This document shows, piece by piece, positions 29,466 to 39,416 of a DNA stretch of 64,000 nucleotides (its first letter is position 1; every line of letters begins with the position of its first letter). The stretch spans positions 185,350 to 249,349 of the forward strand of contig NZ_PJAQ01000043.1 of the NCBI RefSeq assembly GCF_002836775.1, read 5' to 3'. The stretch is from Colwellia sp. 12G3. GTDB taxonomy: Bacteria; Pseudomonadota; Gammaproteobacteria; Enterobacterales; Alteromonadaceae. The notes under the pieces are model-generated. The model was not told where the DNA came from and searched no databases. It saw nothing but the letters and a program-made list of their open reading frames with translations. The position numbers and the translations under genes were made by a program.

Positions 29466-30023
29466 TTAATCTCCTATAAAGGATTCCACCGCTCGTTTTA
29501 ACACAGATAATTTTATTGGTTTTATTAAAAATGCATTAGCACCTGAAGCAATAATTTTATCTTGATGTTCTTGTTGTGAAAGTCCAGACATAGCTATAAT
29601 GGGAGTATCTTTAGTCTCTTCATTTTCTCTGATATATTTGCATACAGCAAAACCATCAATATCAGGCATAACTAAATCGAGAAAAATAAGACTTGGTTTG
29701 ATATTCTCTATCATGCTCCCAGCTTCAAAGCCGCTATTGGCAACTTCAACCCCAAACTCGGGATATAACACTTCAATAAACTCTACCAATAAATCGGCAT
29801 GTTGTTTGTCATCTTCTACTATGACAATAGTTTTACCTTTTTTAGCAACTAACTTACCTTCAGTTAATCTCTCTACTTCAGAGCGTTCAAACCTGCGATG
29901 GCCCCCAGGAGTGGTAATAAACTTTAAACGCCCGTCTTTAGCCCAGAATCTAACAGTTATAGGCGACACGCTTAACAGTTTCCCAACTTGTGCTGGAGTA
30001 AGTAACTTTTCTGGATTATTCAA
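29466..30023 (-). CDS. MerR/excisionase-type HTH fused to a receiver domain
   Basis: This 185-residue protein has residues 5-55 as a helix-turn-helix of the MerR/excisionase type (LTPAQVGKLLSVSPITVRFW, with the GGHRRF wing). Residues 65-183 are a receiver with IVEDD, phosphoacceptor Asp116 (LIFLDLVMPD) and Lys in FLIKPIK. DNA binding at the N-terminus and phosphorylation at the C-terminus is the reverse of the usual response regulator order. No cognate kinase is adjacent; the sensors at 30593-38570 are candidates. The target genes are unknown. Confidence 0.88.
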   Translation of the reverse strand: MNNPEKLLTPAQVGKLLSVSPITVRFWAKDGRLKFITTPGGHRRFERSEVERLTEGKLVAKKGKTIVIVEDDKQHADLLVEFIEVLYPEFGVEVANSGFEAGSMIENIKPSLIFLDLVMPDIDGFAVCKYIRENEETKDTPIIAMSGLSQQEHQDKIIASGANAFLIKPIKLSVLKRAVESFIGD

Positions 30024-30131
30024 TTTGTTTAATTCTCAAATATATTAAAGTAATTTGCTAAGAAATAATTGATTTCAGTAAAATCTATCATATTACTTTA
30101 AAAGTTAATATAGCGATATCGTTTTTATCGA

Positions 30132-30359
30132 TTGCATGTTCAACAATATCGTTTACAATCTATTTTTTTTGAGCGGTTGGGAGAAAATATTAAGTTATTG
30201 ATGCCAAAATCAAGAGCCGTAAAACATGACTCTTACCTAGAGAGTTATCAAAAAACTAAAGAAGCTAAACTTATAGGTAAAGGCGGTAGCGTAATAGTGC
30301 GTAATAAAAATGGTCAAGAGTTTCCTATTTACTTAGCCATTGCTCAATTTGAAAATTGA
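30132..30359 (+). pseudogene. PAS-domain fragment
   Basis: This 75-codon frame can only start at TTG. From about residue 14 it matches the second half of a FixL-type PAS domain (GENIKLLMP, HDSYLESYQKTKEAKLIGKG, GQEFPIYLAIA) and then stops. The first half of the PAS fold and any output domain are missing. It is most simply a relic of a larger sensor, lying next to an intact PAS chemoreceptor gene. Confidence 0.6.
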
Positions 30360-30592
30360 TTAAATGATTTTCATAGCAATATTAATTAAAACTATGGCAC
30401 GTTTACACCATACCACTGTTATTACGTTTTGTAGCAGTCCTAACAAACATTATTGTAGTAAATGACTGCGCCCGAATAACGGGTTCGTTTTACTTGAATT
30501 GATAAGGTTTATGGCAATTTGGGTTAGCCAGAATATATCGATAGTCTTTATCTTTTTTTGTGGCTCTACAATTAAACAGGAATTTAAGAATA

Positions 30593-32134
30593 ATGAATAA
30601 TCGTTTCAATAATAACGAAACTAGGTTTGCTACTACTGAGCAATTAGTATCAATTACTGACCTCGATGGGAAAATTACTTATGCGAACCCAGAGTTCTGC
30701 AAGGTTGCTGGATATGAACTTGAGGAATTAGTAGGGCAACATCATAATATTGTTCGCCACCCAAATATGCCTAAAGCTGCATTTTCGGATCTATGGGAAA
30801 AACTTAAACAAGGTGATTCATGGCGAGGGATGGTAAAAAACCGTTGTAAAAATGGTGGTTTTTATTGGGTTGATGCCTATGTGACTCCTTTATATGAAAA
30901 GGGGTCTATAAAAGGCTATCAGTCAGTTAGAACATGTCCCACAGAAGAGCAAAAAATTAAAGCTCAACAACTTTATGACACGTTAAATAGCGGTAAATCC
31001 ATACGTGATATTAGATCGAATATCAGCTTGAAGCGACTTTTTGCCACAATGATTATTATATTATCGTGCATGATTAATTGGATATACGTGGGCTCTATCA
31101 TCTCAATTGTCATCTTATTAATGTCTTTTATATTAGTTTTTATAACTTTTTCAGAAGAGCTAGTCGCTTTTCCAAATGCAACGAAAAAAATCAAATTGTT
31201 GTTTGATAGTCCGTCACGCATCATATATTCAGGAAAAGGGTTAACAAATATTCTCAATTATCCCGTAGAGCTATATAAAGCACGCGTTGGAACTATACTG
31301 GGTAGAAGTAGTGATTCAGGAAGAGTGCTTGTAAACCTAGCAAGTGAACTGGAAAAAGTATCGAGCGAAATGCTTGAAGGTATCAATGATGAAAACTCAC
31401 ATTTAGCGCAATTTGCTACGGCAATTACCGAAATGAGTGCGACGATTGATGAGGTTAGTAGCAATACAACTCAAACCCATGACAAAGTTATAAATATTCA
31501 AAATGAATGTAAACAAAATATTGAAGTGATTGAAGTTAGTCAAAACAGAATACATAATTTAACTGGGGATGTCGAAAATGCAGCCACGAATGCAATAACT
31601 TTAGTGACAGACGTTGATAAAATCTCTACCGTTATGTCTGAAATTCAGGGCATTGCTGATCAAACAAACTTGTTAGCTTTGAATGCTGCGATAGAGGCTG
31701 CGAGAGCTGGCGAACAAGGACGTGGTTTTGCTGTGGTTGCTGATGAAGTAAGAACACTGGCAAGTAGAACGCAAGATGCAACGGTTCAAATTCAGACTTC
31801 AGTTCAAAAGTTGCAAACAACCTTAAAAGAGTGGAGCCAAGTAATGCTTGTTAATAAATCTAACGCCGAAAAATGTTCTGAAGATACAGTGAATATCAAA
31901 TCTGCAATGGAAAGTATTATTGTGAATGTTACTGATGTGAGTGATATGACAGCACAAATTGCTACAGCAACAGAAGAGCAAAGCGTGGTAGCGAATCAAA
32001 TCAATCAAAGTATTCTTAACATTGATGAAATATCTAAAAACAACGCTTTGTTGGCACAAAAAGTCAATAAAACCGGTGTTGATGTATACGAAAACGCGAC
32101 AATTATCGATGCGTTAAGCGCAACATTTAAATAA
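30593..32134 (+). CDS. PAS-containing methyl-accepting chemotaxis protein (Aer-like)
   Basis: This 513-residue receptor has an N-terminal PAS domain (about 15-125) with the Aer-type blocks [11 protein letters not shown] and [12 protein letters not shown], then a hydrophobic pair (about 150-195), then a methyl-accepting signalling domain with the tip [20 protein letters not shown]. There is no periplasmic sensor domain, so it should sense redox or oxygen from the cytoplasm through the PAS, perhaps with FAD. The ATG at 30593 gives the family start; a GTG at 30560 would add 11 residues. Confidence 0.92.
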   Translation: MNNRFNNNETRFATTEQLVSITDLDGKITYANPEFCKVAGYELEELVGQHHNIVRHPNMPKAAFSDLWEKLKQGDSWRGMVKNRCKNGGFYWVDAYVTPLYEKGSIKGYQSVRTCPTEEQKIKAQQLYDTLNSGKSIRDIRSNISLKRLFATMIIILSCMINWIYVGSIISIVILLMSFILVFITFSEELVAFPNATKKIKLLFDSPSRIIYSGKGLTNILNYPVELYKARVGTILGRSSDSGRVLVNLASELEKVSSEMLEGINDENSHLAQFATAITEMSATIDEVSSNTTQTHDKVINIQNECKQNIEVIEVSQNRIHNLTGDVENAATNAITLVTDVDKISTVMSEIQGIADQTNLLALNAAIEAARAGEQGRGFAVVADEVRTLASRTQDATVQIQTSVQKLQTTLKEWSQVMLVNKSNAEKCSEDTVNIKSAMESIIVNVTDVSDMTAQIATATEEQSVVANQINQSILNIDEISKNNALLAQKVNKTGVDVYENATIIDALSATFK

Positions 32135-32248
32135 TAGAATAGGGGAGTGCTTAATACAACTGCCCTTACCGAAGATATTATTCAAGCCAACAATATTTTT
32201 GTTTGCAAGTAATTTATACATAACTTTACTCGATTATGTATTTTAAGG

Positions 32249-35200
32249 ATGTTTGTGAAAAAGTTATTTAACCCGGCTATAAATGTAATGAACAATCTAA
32301 GTTACCCTCGTAAGTTTATGTTACTTGGGGGACTTTCTCTCCTAGCATTATTGATTGTTTCAATTTCTTTAATCAGATATTTATCAGGGTCAATCAATAC
32401 AGCTAATTTGCAATTAGAAGGTATTCATCAGGCTCAAAAGACATCACAACTGATTCATTCACTACAACAACATAGAGGGATTTCTACAGCTGTTTTTTCA
32501 GGTGTTAATGAAAGTCCTAATCATCTTCTATCAATTAATAAAAAAGTCGTTGATACCCTCAACGTTCTTAGTACTGACTTGCCGTTAGAGTTAAAGGAAA
32601 TAGCAAAATGGTCTTCTATTATTCATCAGTGGGAATATTTAAATACTAACGGGCTTACTTTAGGGCTAGATGAGAGTTTGCATTTACATAAAGAATTAAT
32701 TAACAATATCAATTCTTTACAGCTAAATTTGGCTGACTACTATTATTTGTTAGTCATGGATGATCTGGACTCCTATTATCTAACCAATAGTTTCTTATTC
32801 ACAGTTCCGATCACATTAGAGCTGCTAGGACAAGCGCGTGCTGTTGGTGTTTCATATTTAGTGAATAAAAGTACAAAAAATAAAAATACCATAATAAAAT
32901 CCTTATCGAATACCATCGTCCCATTAGGCGTGTTCAAAGAGAATATACGTAAGATTAAAAGGGAACTGATTTCGGACGGAGAAAGTATTTCAGCTCAAGC
33001 TCTAATTAAAACAATCCAGAACCATACAAAAGTCACCTTAGACGAAATATTAGCCGATACAACGTCTTTAAGTCCTTTAACATTTTATGATGACTCAACT
33101 TCCGTTATTGATAAAGGGTATGATTTTTTAGATAACTCACTTTACTTTACACTACGGAGCTTACTTCACAGCAAAGTTAATCAGGCAAACACTCAATTAA
33201 TCTTGAGTATTGGTTTTTCGTCAACGCTATTTATTATTGTCCTTTATTTTATAGTAGGACTGTATTTCTCAACAATTAGAAGTATAAATTATTTAATTAA
33301 AGTAACGGACGATTTTTACGGTGGGGATCTTGATGCTCGTGTTACGCTTTATACGAATGATGAGCTAAATAATCTTGCGATTGGATTTAATGAAATGGCT
33401 GAATCTTTTCAAAAATTACTGATTGATAAGGAAGAAATAAGCACAAGATTACGCGCTATTATTGATAATTCACCAATAGGAATTTGGTTTGCAGGTATAG
33501 ATGGTCGTTACCACTTTGTAAATAAAACATTCTGTACCTTAGCCGGAATAGAAGAAAAAGACATGCTAGAAACGCCTATATCTAAATTAGCCCATTTATT
33601 GGGAGATGAGATGGCACAGCATTGTTTCGACTCCGATATAGCGGCCTTAGGACAAGATGTTCCTCATGTTTCCTATGAAAAAATCCCCCGTTTAAATAAA
33701 AAACCATACCAGCTTGAAATAACAAAAGTAAAATTGCTAAATACACAGGGTGAAGTTATTGGTTTGATAGGGATCAGCAACGATATAACAGATAAACGCC
33801 AACAAGAAGATGATTTAAAACTTGCAGATATGGTGTATCAAAATAGTTCTGAAGCAATGATGATCACTAATGTTGATAATGAGATTGTGGCGATTAACCC
33901 TGCTTTATCTAACATCACTGGTTATAGCAAAGATGAACTAATAGGAAAAGACCCCAAAATATTTAGTTCGGGTAAACAAAGCCACCAGTTTTACCAATCA
34001 ATGTGGGAGGAATTACAACTAACAGGAAGCTGGCAAGGTGAAATTTGGAATACCAAAAAAAATGGCAGTGACTATGTCGAATGGATTTCAATTAACACCA
34101 TTTATGATGATTATGGCAAAGTTTTCAGACGAATTGCATTATTTTCAGATATTACTGAAAAGAAAGAGGCGGATGAATTGATATTAAGGCAAGCTAATTA
34201 TGACAGCCTAACGAAACTCCCCAACCGAAGAATGTTTATTGATCGGTTGGAGCAAGAAATCAAAGTATCACATCGTAAGAAACAAGAATTCGCTTTAATT
34301 TTTATTGACATAGATAACTTTAAAATAATTAATGACAGTATGGGTCATGATTATGGTGATGCACTTCTTGTCGAAGTAGGGAAAAGAATTACTCATTGTA
34401 TTCGAGAAGCAGATACTGTTGCTCGAATAGGTGGTGATGAATTTACAATTATTTTGTCTGACTTATCGGAACTATATAATGTTGAATCTATTTGCCAAAA
34501 AATATTAATAGCCCTAAACAAACCTTATTATATATCTGAAATGCCGACATATATATCTGCTAGCATAGGCATAACAGTCTCTCCAAATGATGGCAATACT
34601 ACTTTGGAGTTATTTAAGAATGCAGATCAAGCCATGTATCTTGCTAAGAGTCTTGGGCGTAATAGATTTTGTTATTTTACCGCATCAATGCAAGAAGAAG
34701 CACTAAACAATTTAGCATTAATGAATGACTTGCGTAAAGCCATTAGCTTGAATCAACTTGCTGTATTTTATCAACCTATTGTCGAATTACAAACAGGTAT
34801 TATTCGTAAAGCAGAAGCCCTTTTACGTTGGAAACATCCTGTTCGCGGCATGGTGAGTCCCGCAGAATTTATACCTATGGCTGAAGAATCAGGCTTAATC
34901 GTAGAAATTGGTGACTGGGTCTTTAAAGAAACAGTTCAGCAGATTAAAAAATGCAAAAAACAGCTCGGTTTAGACATACAAATTAGTGTCAATAAGTCAC
35001 CTGTACAATTTAGAGAAACAACCATTCAATTAGATTGGCTAAGCTATCTTACTGAAAATGAATTATCAGGGGAAAGCATTGTTATTGAAATAACAGAAGG
35101 TCTATTAATGGATAATAATACGAGCACCATAGAGCGACTTTCTCAGTTCAGAGCGGCTGATATTGAGCTGTCTATGGATGATTTTGGTACAGGGTATTCG

Positions 35201-35524
35201 TCACTATCGTACTTGAAAAAATTTAACCTTGATTATCTAAAAATTGATCAGTCATTTACTAAAAACCTAGCCCCTGGCTCAGTTGATATGATTTTATCAG
35301 AAGCTATTATCACAATGGCTCAGAAGTTAGGGTTAAGAGTTATAGCTGAAGGAATTGAAACAAAAGAACAAATGAAGTTACTCATGGATTCTGGATGTGA
35401 TTATGGCCAAGGTTATTACTTCTCAAGACCTATACCTGGAGATGAATTTATGCAGTTATTATCTCGAACTAACCATTTCCTGAATTCGAATAGTCTAGGA
35501 TTAAACATTGAAAATCACAGTTAA
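32249..35524 (+). CDS. membrane cyclic di-GMP enzyme: NIT-HAMP-PAS-PAS-GGDEF-EAL
   Basis: This 1091-residue protein has a membrane segment (about 25-45), a periplasmic NIT-like domain (QKTSQLIHSLQQHRGIS resembles nitrate/nitrite-sensing domains), a second membrane segment (about 318-345) and a HAMP linker. Two PAS domains (about 400-510 and 525-640) follow, then GGDEF (motif near 728) and EAL (EALLRW near 854; DDFGTGYSSL later). Both catalytic motifs look intact, so synthesis and breakdown of cyclic di-GMP are both possible. An ATG at 32249 abuts its AAGG; a GTG at 32255 has better ribosome-site spacing and may be the true start. Confidence 0.9.
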   Translation: MFVKKLFNPAINVMNNLSYPRKFMLLGGLSLLALLIVSISLIRYLSGSINTANLQLEGIHQAQKTSQLIHSLQQHRGISTAVFSGVNESPNHLLSINKKVVDTLNVLSTDLPLELKEIAKWSSIIHQWEYLNTNGLTLGLDESLHLHKELINNINSLQLNLADYYYLLVMDDLDSYYLTNSFLFTVPITLELLGQARAVGVSYLVNKSTKNKNTIIKSLSNTIVPLGVFKENIRKIKRELISDGESISAQALIKTIQNHTKVTLDEILADTTSLSPLTFYDDSTSVIDKGYDFLDNSLYFTLRSLLHSKVNQANTQLILSIGFSSTLFIIVLYFIVGLYFSTIRSINYLIKVTDDFYGGDLDARVTLYTNDELNNLAIGFNEMAESFQKLLIDKEEISTRLRAIIDNSPIGIWFAGIDGRYHFVNKTFCTLAGIEEKDMLETPISKLAHLLGDEMAQHCFDSDIAALGQDVPHVSYEKIPRLNKKPYQLEITKVKLLNTQGEVIGLIGISNDITDKRQQEDDLKLADMVYQNSSEAMMITNVDNEIVAINPALSNITGYSKDELIGKDPKIFSSGKQSHQFYQSMWEELQLTGSWQGEIWNTKKNGSDYVEWISINTIYDDYGKVFRRIALFSDITEKKEADELILRQANYDSLTKLPNRRMFIDRLEQEIKVSHRKKQEFALIFIDIDNFKIINDSMGHDYGDALLVEVGKRITHCIREADTVARIGGDEFTIILSDLSELYNVESICQKILIALNKPYYISEMPTYISASIGITVSPNDGNTTLELFKNADQAMYLAKSLGRNRFCYFTASMQEEALNNLALMNDLRKAISLNQLAVFYQPIVELQTGIIRKAEALLRWKHPVRGMVSPAEFIPMAEESGLIVEIGDWVFKETVQQIKKCKKQLGLDIQISVNKSPVQFRETTIQLDWLSYLTENELSGESIVIEITEGLLMDNNTSTIERLSQFRAADIELSMDDFGTGYSSLSYLKKFNLDYLKIDQSFTKNLAPGSVDMILSEAIITMAQKLGLRVIAEGIETKEQMKLLMDSGCDYGQGYYFSRPIPGDEFMQLLSRTNHFLNSNSLGLNIENHS

Positions 35525-36203
35525 ATAATTATAATTTTGGACTACATAAATTAACTAGTGATTACATGAAAAAGTAAAAACGACATACTGATTTGAGCAT
35601 GTATTAATCTTTTTTTAACGAAGATAAATTAACACATTTATCACAAATCCAATGTAATTCTAATGTTATATATTCGATTAAATTGATTTCATATACTTTA
35701 GATTTACCCATAAAAATAAATGAAAGGTATCGTTAAAGGCGATTTCAATAATAAACCTATGTGTATTGATAGAGTTTTTTATCCTATTAATGTAATAAAA
35801 AATTATTGATTTATCTTGGTTTTTGATGCTATTCCACTGATATTAATAGTTTTCACATATACCCTTAAGCTTTATTATAAAGGTAAAGGAATAGTTATTT
35901 CCCAGCTCTCATATTCATACAATTTTCTCCGCCACATTAAAATAATCCGCTATCCGAAATGTTAGCGGATTTTTACTTTCTATATTTTGATATTGTTAAA
36001 AAGTTTGTATTAAAAAAATCAGATTACTATCATAAACCAAATTACTTTGGTGATTTCAGTTGTGGTTTTAAAAATTAAATTAATTGAAAACAGTATTAAG
36101 GATTACTTTTTATGCAATATAGTCCTTTCACTCTGAACAAATCTATAATTAGGATGGTCAGATCATATGCCAATTTCATACGAATATTGTGCACTCATTA
36201 TTC
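35525..36203. other. gene-free stretch between two sensor genes
   Basis: This 679-bp AT-rich DNA lies between convergent sensor genes. The only structure seen is the tRNA-like tail with hairpin at 35901-35975. No coding stretch is supported. Confidence 0.6.
35901..35975 (+). repeat. tRNA-like 3' tail with terminator hairpin (relic)
   Basis: A tail ending TTTTCTCCGCCA then CATTAA resembles the 3' end of a tRNA-Ser plus its trailer. The hairpin AATCCGCTA/TAGCGGATT with T-run (35944-35975) follows. The rest of a tRNA cannot be folded. It matches the layout of the other relics but not their exact hairpin sequence. Confidence 0.5.
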
Positions 36204-38570
36204 TTATATTTTCTTATTCAATAATTTTTGCAATCTTTGCAATAAGATCTGAGAATTTATTGGTTTTAACAATAGCTGCTCATGAATAGTCCCATCTGTT
36301 TTCAATTGTTTCTTTTGATCAGTAAAGCCGCTAACTAACTGAATCTGCACCGTTGGGTAATTCTCTTTTACAATTGCTGATAATTGGTAACCATCCATGT
36401 TGGGCATTATCACGTCTGAGAGTAATAAATCGATATGTTGAGTTTTTAGTATTTCTAAAGCTTGATTAGCGCTATTAACACTAATCACATGATAATTCTG
36501 CCGCTTAAGTATTTCACTCGTTGCATGGAGAAGAGCAGGCTCGTCATCTACCACTAAGATAGTTGAGTTTTTATTTTTCTCTATTGTTAAAGGGATTTCA
36601 ATATGTGTTTTATTCTTAATATTGCCAGGGGAACGAGGGAAGTATAAAGAAAAGCAACTTCCACAATCTAATTTAGAAGTAACTTGAATAATGCCATGAC
36701 TTCGCTTCATAAAATTAAAAACAAGTGATAACCCAAGGCCTGTACCCTTTTCACCCTTTGTTGAATAAAAGGGATCAAATATCCTTTCTTTAACTTCTTC
36801 GGTCATTCCTTCGCCAGTATCCGTAAAGGTAAGCAAAACGTAATCCCCACATTTTACGTCGAAAATTGATGCTTGCTCTTCACTCAGCTGATCATTGTAT
36901 GTTCGAATAATAAGTTGACCGCTACCATCTATGGCATGCATAGCATTGATAGATATATTGATAATGACATCTTCTAAGTCATTTATGTCTACTGAAATAG
37001 GCCAGAGATCATTAGTGAGTTCGTATGTTAACTGGATCCTTGACGTGAGTGTTTTCTCCAACAAATCTTGGTTTTTATTTATCAAGTTATTAATATTTAC
37101 AATTTCATTACTTTCACCCTTATCTTGAGTTAAGTTTAATAATTTCTTTGTTAGATTAGAGCCTCTAGCACAAGAGTCGTTTATGTTATTAGCATAACCA
37201 AGTAACTTAGGTTGATCACTTAGATTTAGCTGTAGTAGCTCACTATACCCCATAATAATACCTAACATATTGTTATAGTCATGAGCAATACCGCTAGTTA
37301 ATGTAGCAAGAGCATTCATTTTATTAACTCGGTTTAAATGCTTTTGATGGTTTATTTGATCTGTAATGTCTGTTGAAACGCAACAAACAGCATAGATATC
37401 GCCATTACTCTCAAATAATGGGAATTTAATTAATAAATAATGATGAATACCATCAATTTGAAGGATCTCTCCTTTAAAGTTTATTTTTTCTCTTTTTCTA
37501 ATAACTTCCTTATCTTGCATTGATAACTTATCGGCAAGGTCTTTAGGGAAAAGGTCGTAATCTGTTTTTCCAATAGCCTCTTTCTGAGGGATATTAATTG
37601 CCTTTGCAAATTCACTGTTGACAAATTCATACTTGCCTTGTGTGTTTTTTACATGAATAAAATTTGAAGTATTATCCATAATCGCTTGTAAATTATGTTT
37701 ATTTTTTTTAATTTCTTCAAACGTTCTACTGAGTAAAAATAATGGGAATAAAATGAATAATAAAATTATAAATAGCTTTATTCTAAAAATAAATTTATTA
37801 GAATTTACTAGCCAACCAGATTTTGGTGTTGCCAAAATTGTCCATTGACTAAATGGTGATGACATAGTTAAGATCACAGGATCAAACATACTCACTTCGT
37901 CTTTACCCAAAATGAGATGTTGGGTGGTACTATCCAAAATTCTAATGTTTAAATTCTTTAAAAGTGGATTTAGTCCACTTTGTTCAAAAAATACGTCTAC
38001 ATTAATCACTGAAGAAATAATTCCCCAAAAATAGGATTTGGAATTAGCGGTTGGCTGAATAAAAACAGGAAATCGAGTAATAAAGCCTTGTCCCCCTTGT
38101 ATAAGGTTGACAGGTCCTGTCATATTCAACTTTCTACTGACCCGTACTTTATTTATAGCTATCAATTGGTCAGGTATATCACGATAATCAATACCTATCG
38201 CTAGTTCATTTCCTGCTTTTGGGTTCATATACTTGATGATTAGATTGGGAGCAATTGCAATATGCTGTATTTGAGGGTTGTTGGTAAGTAAGGGCGACGA
38301 TAGTGCGATAAACTTCTCTTCTGACATAGCAGGTTCTAGGGTGACTGAAATAACTAACCCTTTGATTAATTGCATATTACTACTGATATTCCCCTCGAGC
38401 TTAGCTTTTACCTCTGCCACATCATTGAGAACATCATGCCGTAGTTGTTGAGTGTTTTTTTCCGAATCTAAATGATCAATATATAAAATAAACCCTAAAA
38501 GTATTAAAGAAACAAATACAAGGGGATATAAAATGAATTTTCCATAATGAGGTAGCTTAAATATTTTCAT
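36204..38570 (-). CDS. CHASE-domain hybrid histidine kinase with receiver
   Basis: This 788-residue protein has a membrane segment near the N-terminus, a periplasmic CHASE-like domain (about 45-240, including the LAIGIDYRDIP block), a second membrane segment (about 260-280), a PAS domain (about 290-400), a histidine kinase core with H-box GIAHDYNNMLG (His near 429), FDPFYSTKGEKGTGLGLS ATPase boxes, and a C-terminal receiver (LVVDDE, LLLSDVIMPNMDGYQ). CHASE domains bind small extracellular ligands; which one is unknown. It is not in an operon and lies in the tRNA-bracketed segment. Confidence 0.92.
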   Translation of the reverse strand: MKIFKLPHYGKFILYPLVFVSLILLGFILYIDHLDSEKNTQQLRHDVLNDVAEVKAKLEGNISSNMQLIKGLVISVTLEPAMSEEKFIALSSPLLTNNPQIQHIAIAPNLIIKYMNPKAGNELAIGIDYRDIPDQLIAINKVRVSRKLNMTGPVNLIQGGQGFITRFPVFIQPTANSKSYFWGIISSVINVDVFFEQSGLNPLLKNLNIRILDSTTQHLILGKDEVSMFDPVILTMSSPFSQWTILATPKSGWLVNSNKFIFRIKLFIILLFILFPLFLLSRTFEEIKKNKHNLQAIMDNTSNFIHVKNTQGKYEFVNSEFAKAINIPQKEAIGKTDYDLFPKDLADKLSMQDKEVIRKREKINFKGEILQIDGIHHYLLIKFPLFESNGDIYAVCCVSTDITDQINHQKHLNRVNKMNALATLTSGIAHDYNNMLGIIMGYSELLQLNLSDQPKLLGYANNINDSCARGSNLTKKLLNLTQDKGESNEIVNINNLINKNQDLLEKTLTSRIQLTYELTNDLWPISVDINDLEDVIINISINAMHAIDGSGQLIIRTYNDQLSEEQASIFDVKCGDYVLLTFTDTGEGMTEEVKERIFDPFYSTKGEKGTGLGLSLVFNFMKRSHGIIQVTSKLDCGSCFSLYFPRSPGNIKNKTHIEIPLTIEKNKNSTILVVDDEPALLHATSEILKRQNYHVISVNSANQALEILKTQHIDLLLSDVIMPNMDGYQLSAIVKENYPTVQIQLVSGFTDQKKQLKTDGTIHEQLLLKPINSQILLQRLQKLLNKKI

Positions 38571-39128
38571 TTATTAGCTCGAATAATCATTGAACATGTG
38601 AGATTAACATCATTTTTTCATAAATTGACTATATAGGAAATTAAAATACGTCCGTAGAACAGTTAATTTAACGTATGGGATAATTGCCTAACTATAGGTC
38701 ACATAGACTAATAAATGAATTAGCATCAAAAAACACATACCTTTATCTATGGAGGACGACCGTTATCACAAATTTGCAAGCTTTATGGGTTTATTGACCT
38801 ATGACCGTTCTAGATCAAAATATACAAATGTTTCAGTATAAATTTCCAAATGCTAATTTCCCCAAAGTAGTATTAGTTTGCATTAGGAAATTAATGCAAC
38901 GCATCATGAAATCATCGGGTTCAAATGTATTCTTGACAAAAGTAAACATAAGAAGTCAATCTATATAATGTTTGGCAATCTCAAACATTATGCGTAGTCA
39001 CATATTTATTAAAATCTATAATAAACAGCTCAAGTTATTTTATAAACTGTTTAATATATACGCTTTAGTTTTATATAATATCTAGCCTAAGGGCAATTTT
39101 ATTGAATAAAACCAGTGCCCATACTCGT
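38571..39128. other. gene-free upstream region of the CHASE kinase
   Basis: This 558 bp of AT-rich DNA must contain the promoter of the minus-strand kinase gene. All frames are broken and no gene fragment is recognised. It is bounded on the right by three tandem tRNA-end relics. Confidence 0.55.
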
Positions 39129-39187
39129 CCCATTCTGCCCGCCACATTCTAAGAAACCGCAACTTTAACAAGTCGCGGTTTTTTTTT
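39129..39187 (+). repeat. tRNA-like tail with hairpin, family B copy 1
   Basis: CCCATTCTGCCC-GCCA is followed by a short spacer and a hairpin AACCGC/GCGGTT with a nine-T run. A close copy lies at 44011-44068. It looks like a tRNA 3' end with terminator, but the tRNA species cannot be identified. Confidence 0.6.
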
Positions 39188-39215
39188 GCCTTGAATGTGA
39201 GGATAGAAAATAGAT

Positions 39216-39309
39216 AAAGGGTTTGTAGCGTTAAACCTTCGAGTAGAGTTCAAATCTCTATCTCGCCGCCACATTAAGAAAAGCCCGTTAATCGAAAGAT
39301 TAACGGGCT
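39216..39309 (+). repeat. tRNA-Ser 3' half plus terminator (relic)
   Basis: AAGGGTTTGTAGC of the variable arm is intact, 15 bases are replaced, and then AGAGTTCAAATCTCTATCTC and CGCCA follow with one change (A to G in the acceptor). The hairpin AGCCCGTTAATC-GAAA-GATTAACGGGCT with T-run is nearly the tRNA-Ser terminator. No 5' half is present. It is the best preserved relic in the window. Confidence 0.8.
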
Positions 39310-39345
39310 TTTTGATTTCTGCTGTTTATAAAAGCTAAACAATGA

Positions 39346-39397
39346 GTGTATAGCGCTAAACCCCACATAGAGTTCTAATATCTATCGCACCGCTACA
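39346..39397 (+). repeat. strongly decayed tRNA-Ser 3' half (relic)
   Basis: The order GTATAGCGCTAAACC, TAGAGTTCTAATATCTAT and CGCACCGCTACA follows the tRNA-Ser 3' half with many changes. There is no hairpin behind it. It lies between the preceding relic and the 3' end of radD. Confidence 0.55.
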
Positions 39398-39416
39398 TCC
39401 ATATAACCCATTAGGT

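Noticed and set aside
29599-30048. 149-codon plus-strand frame over the HTH-receiver gene
   Set aside because: It is antisense to a gene with clear HTH and receiver motifs; the translation shows no domain.
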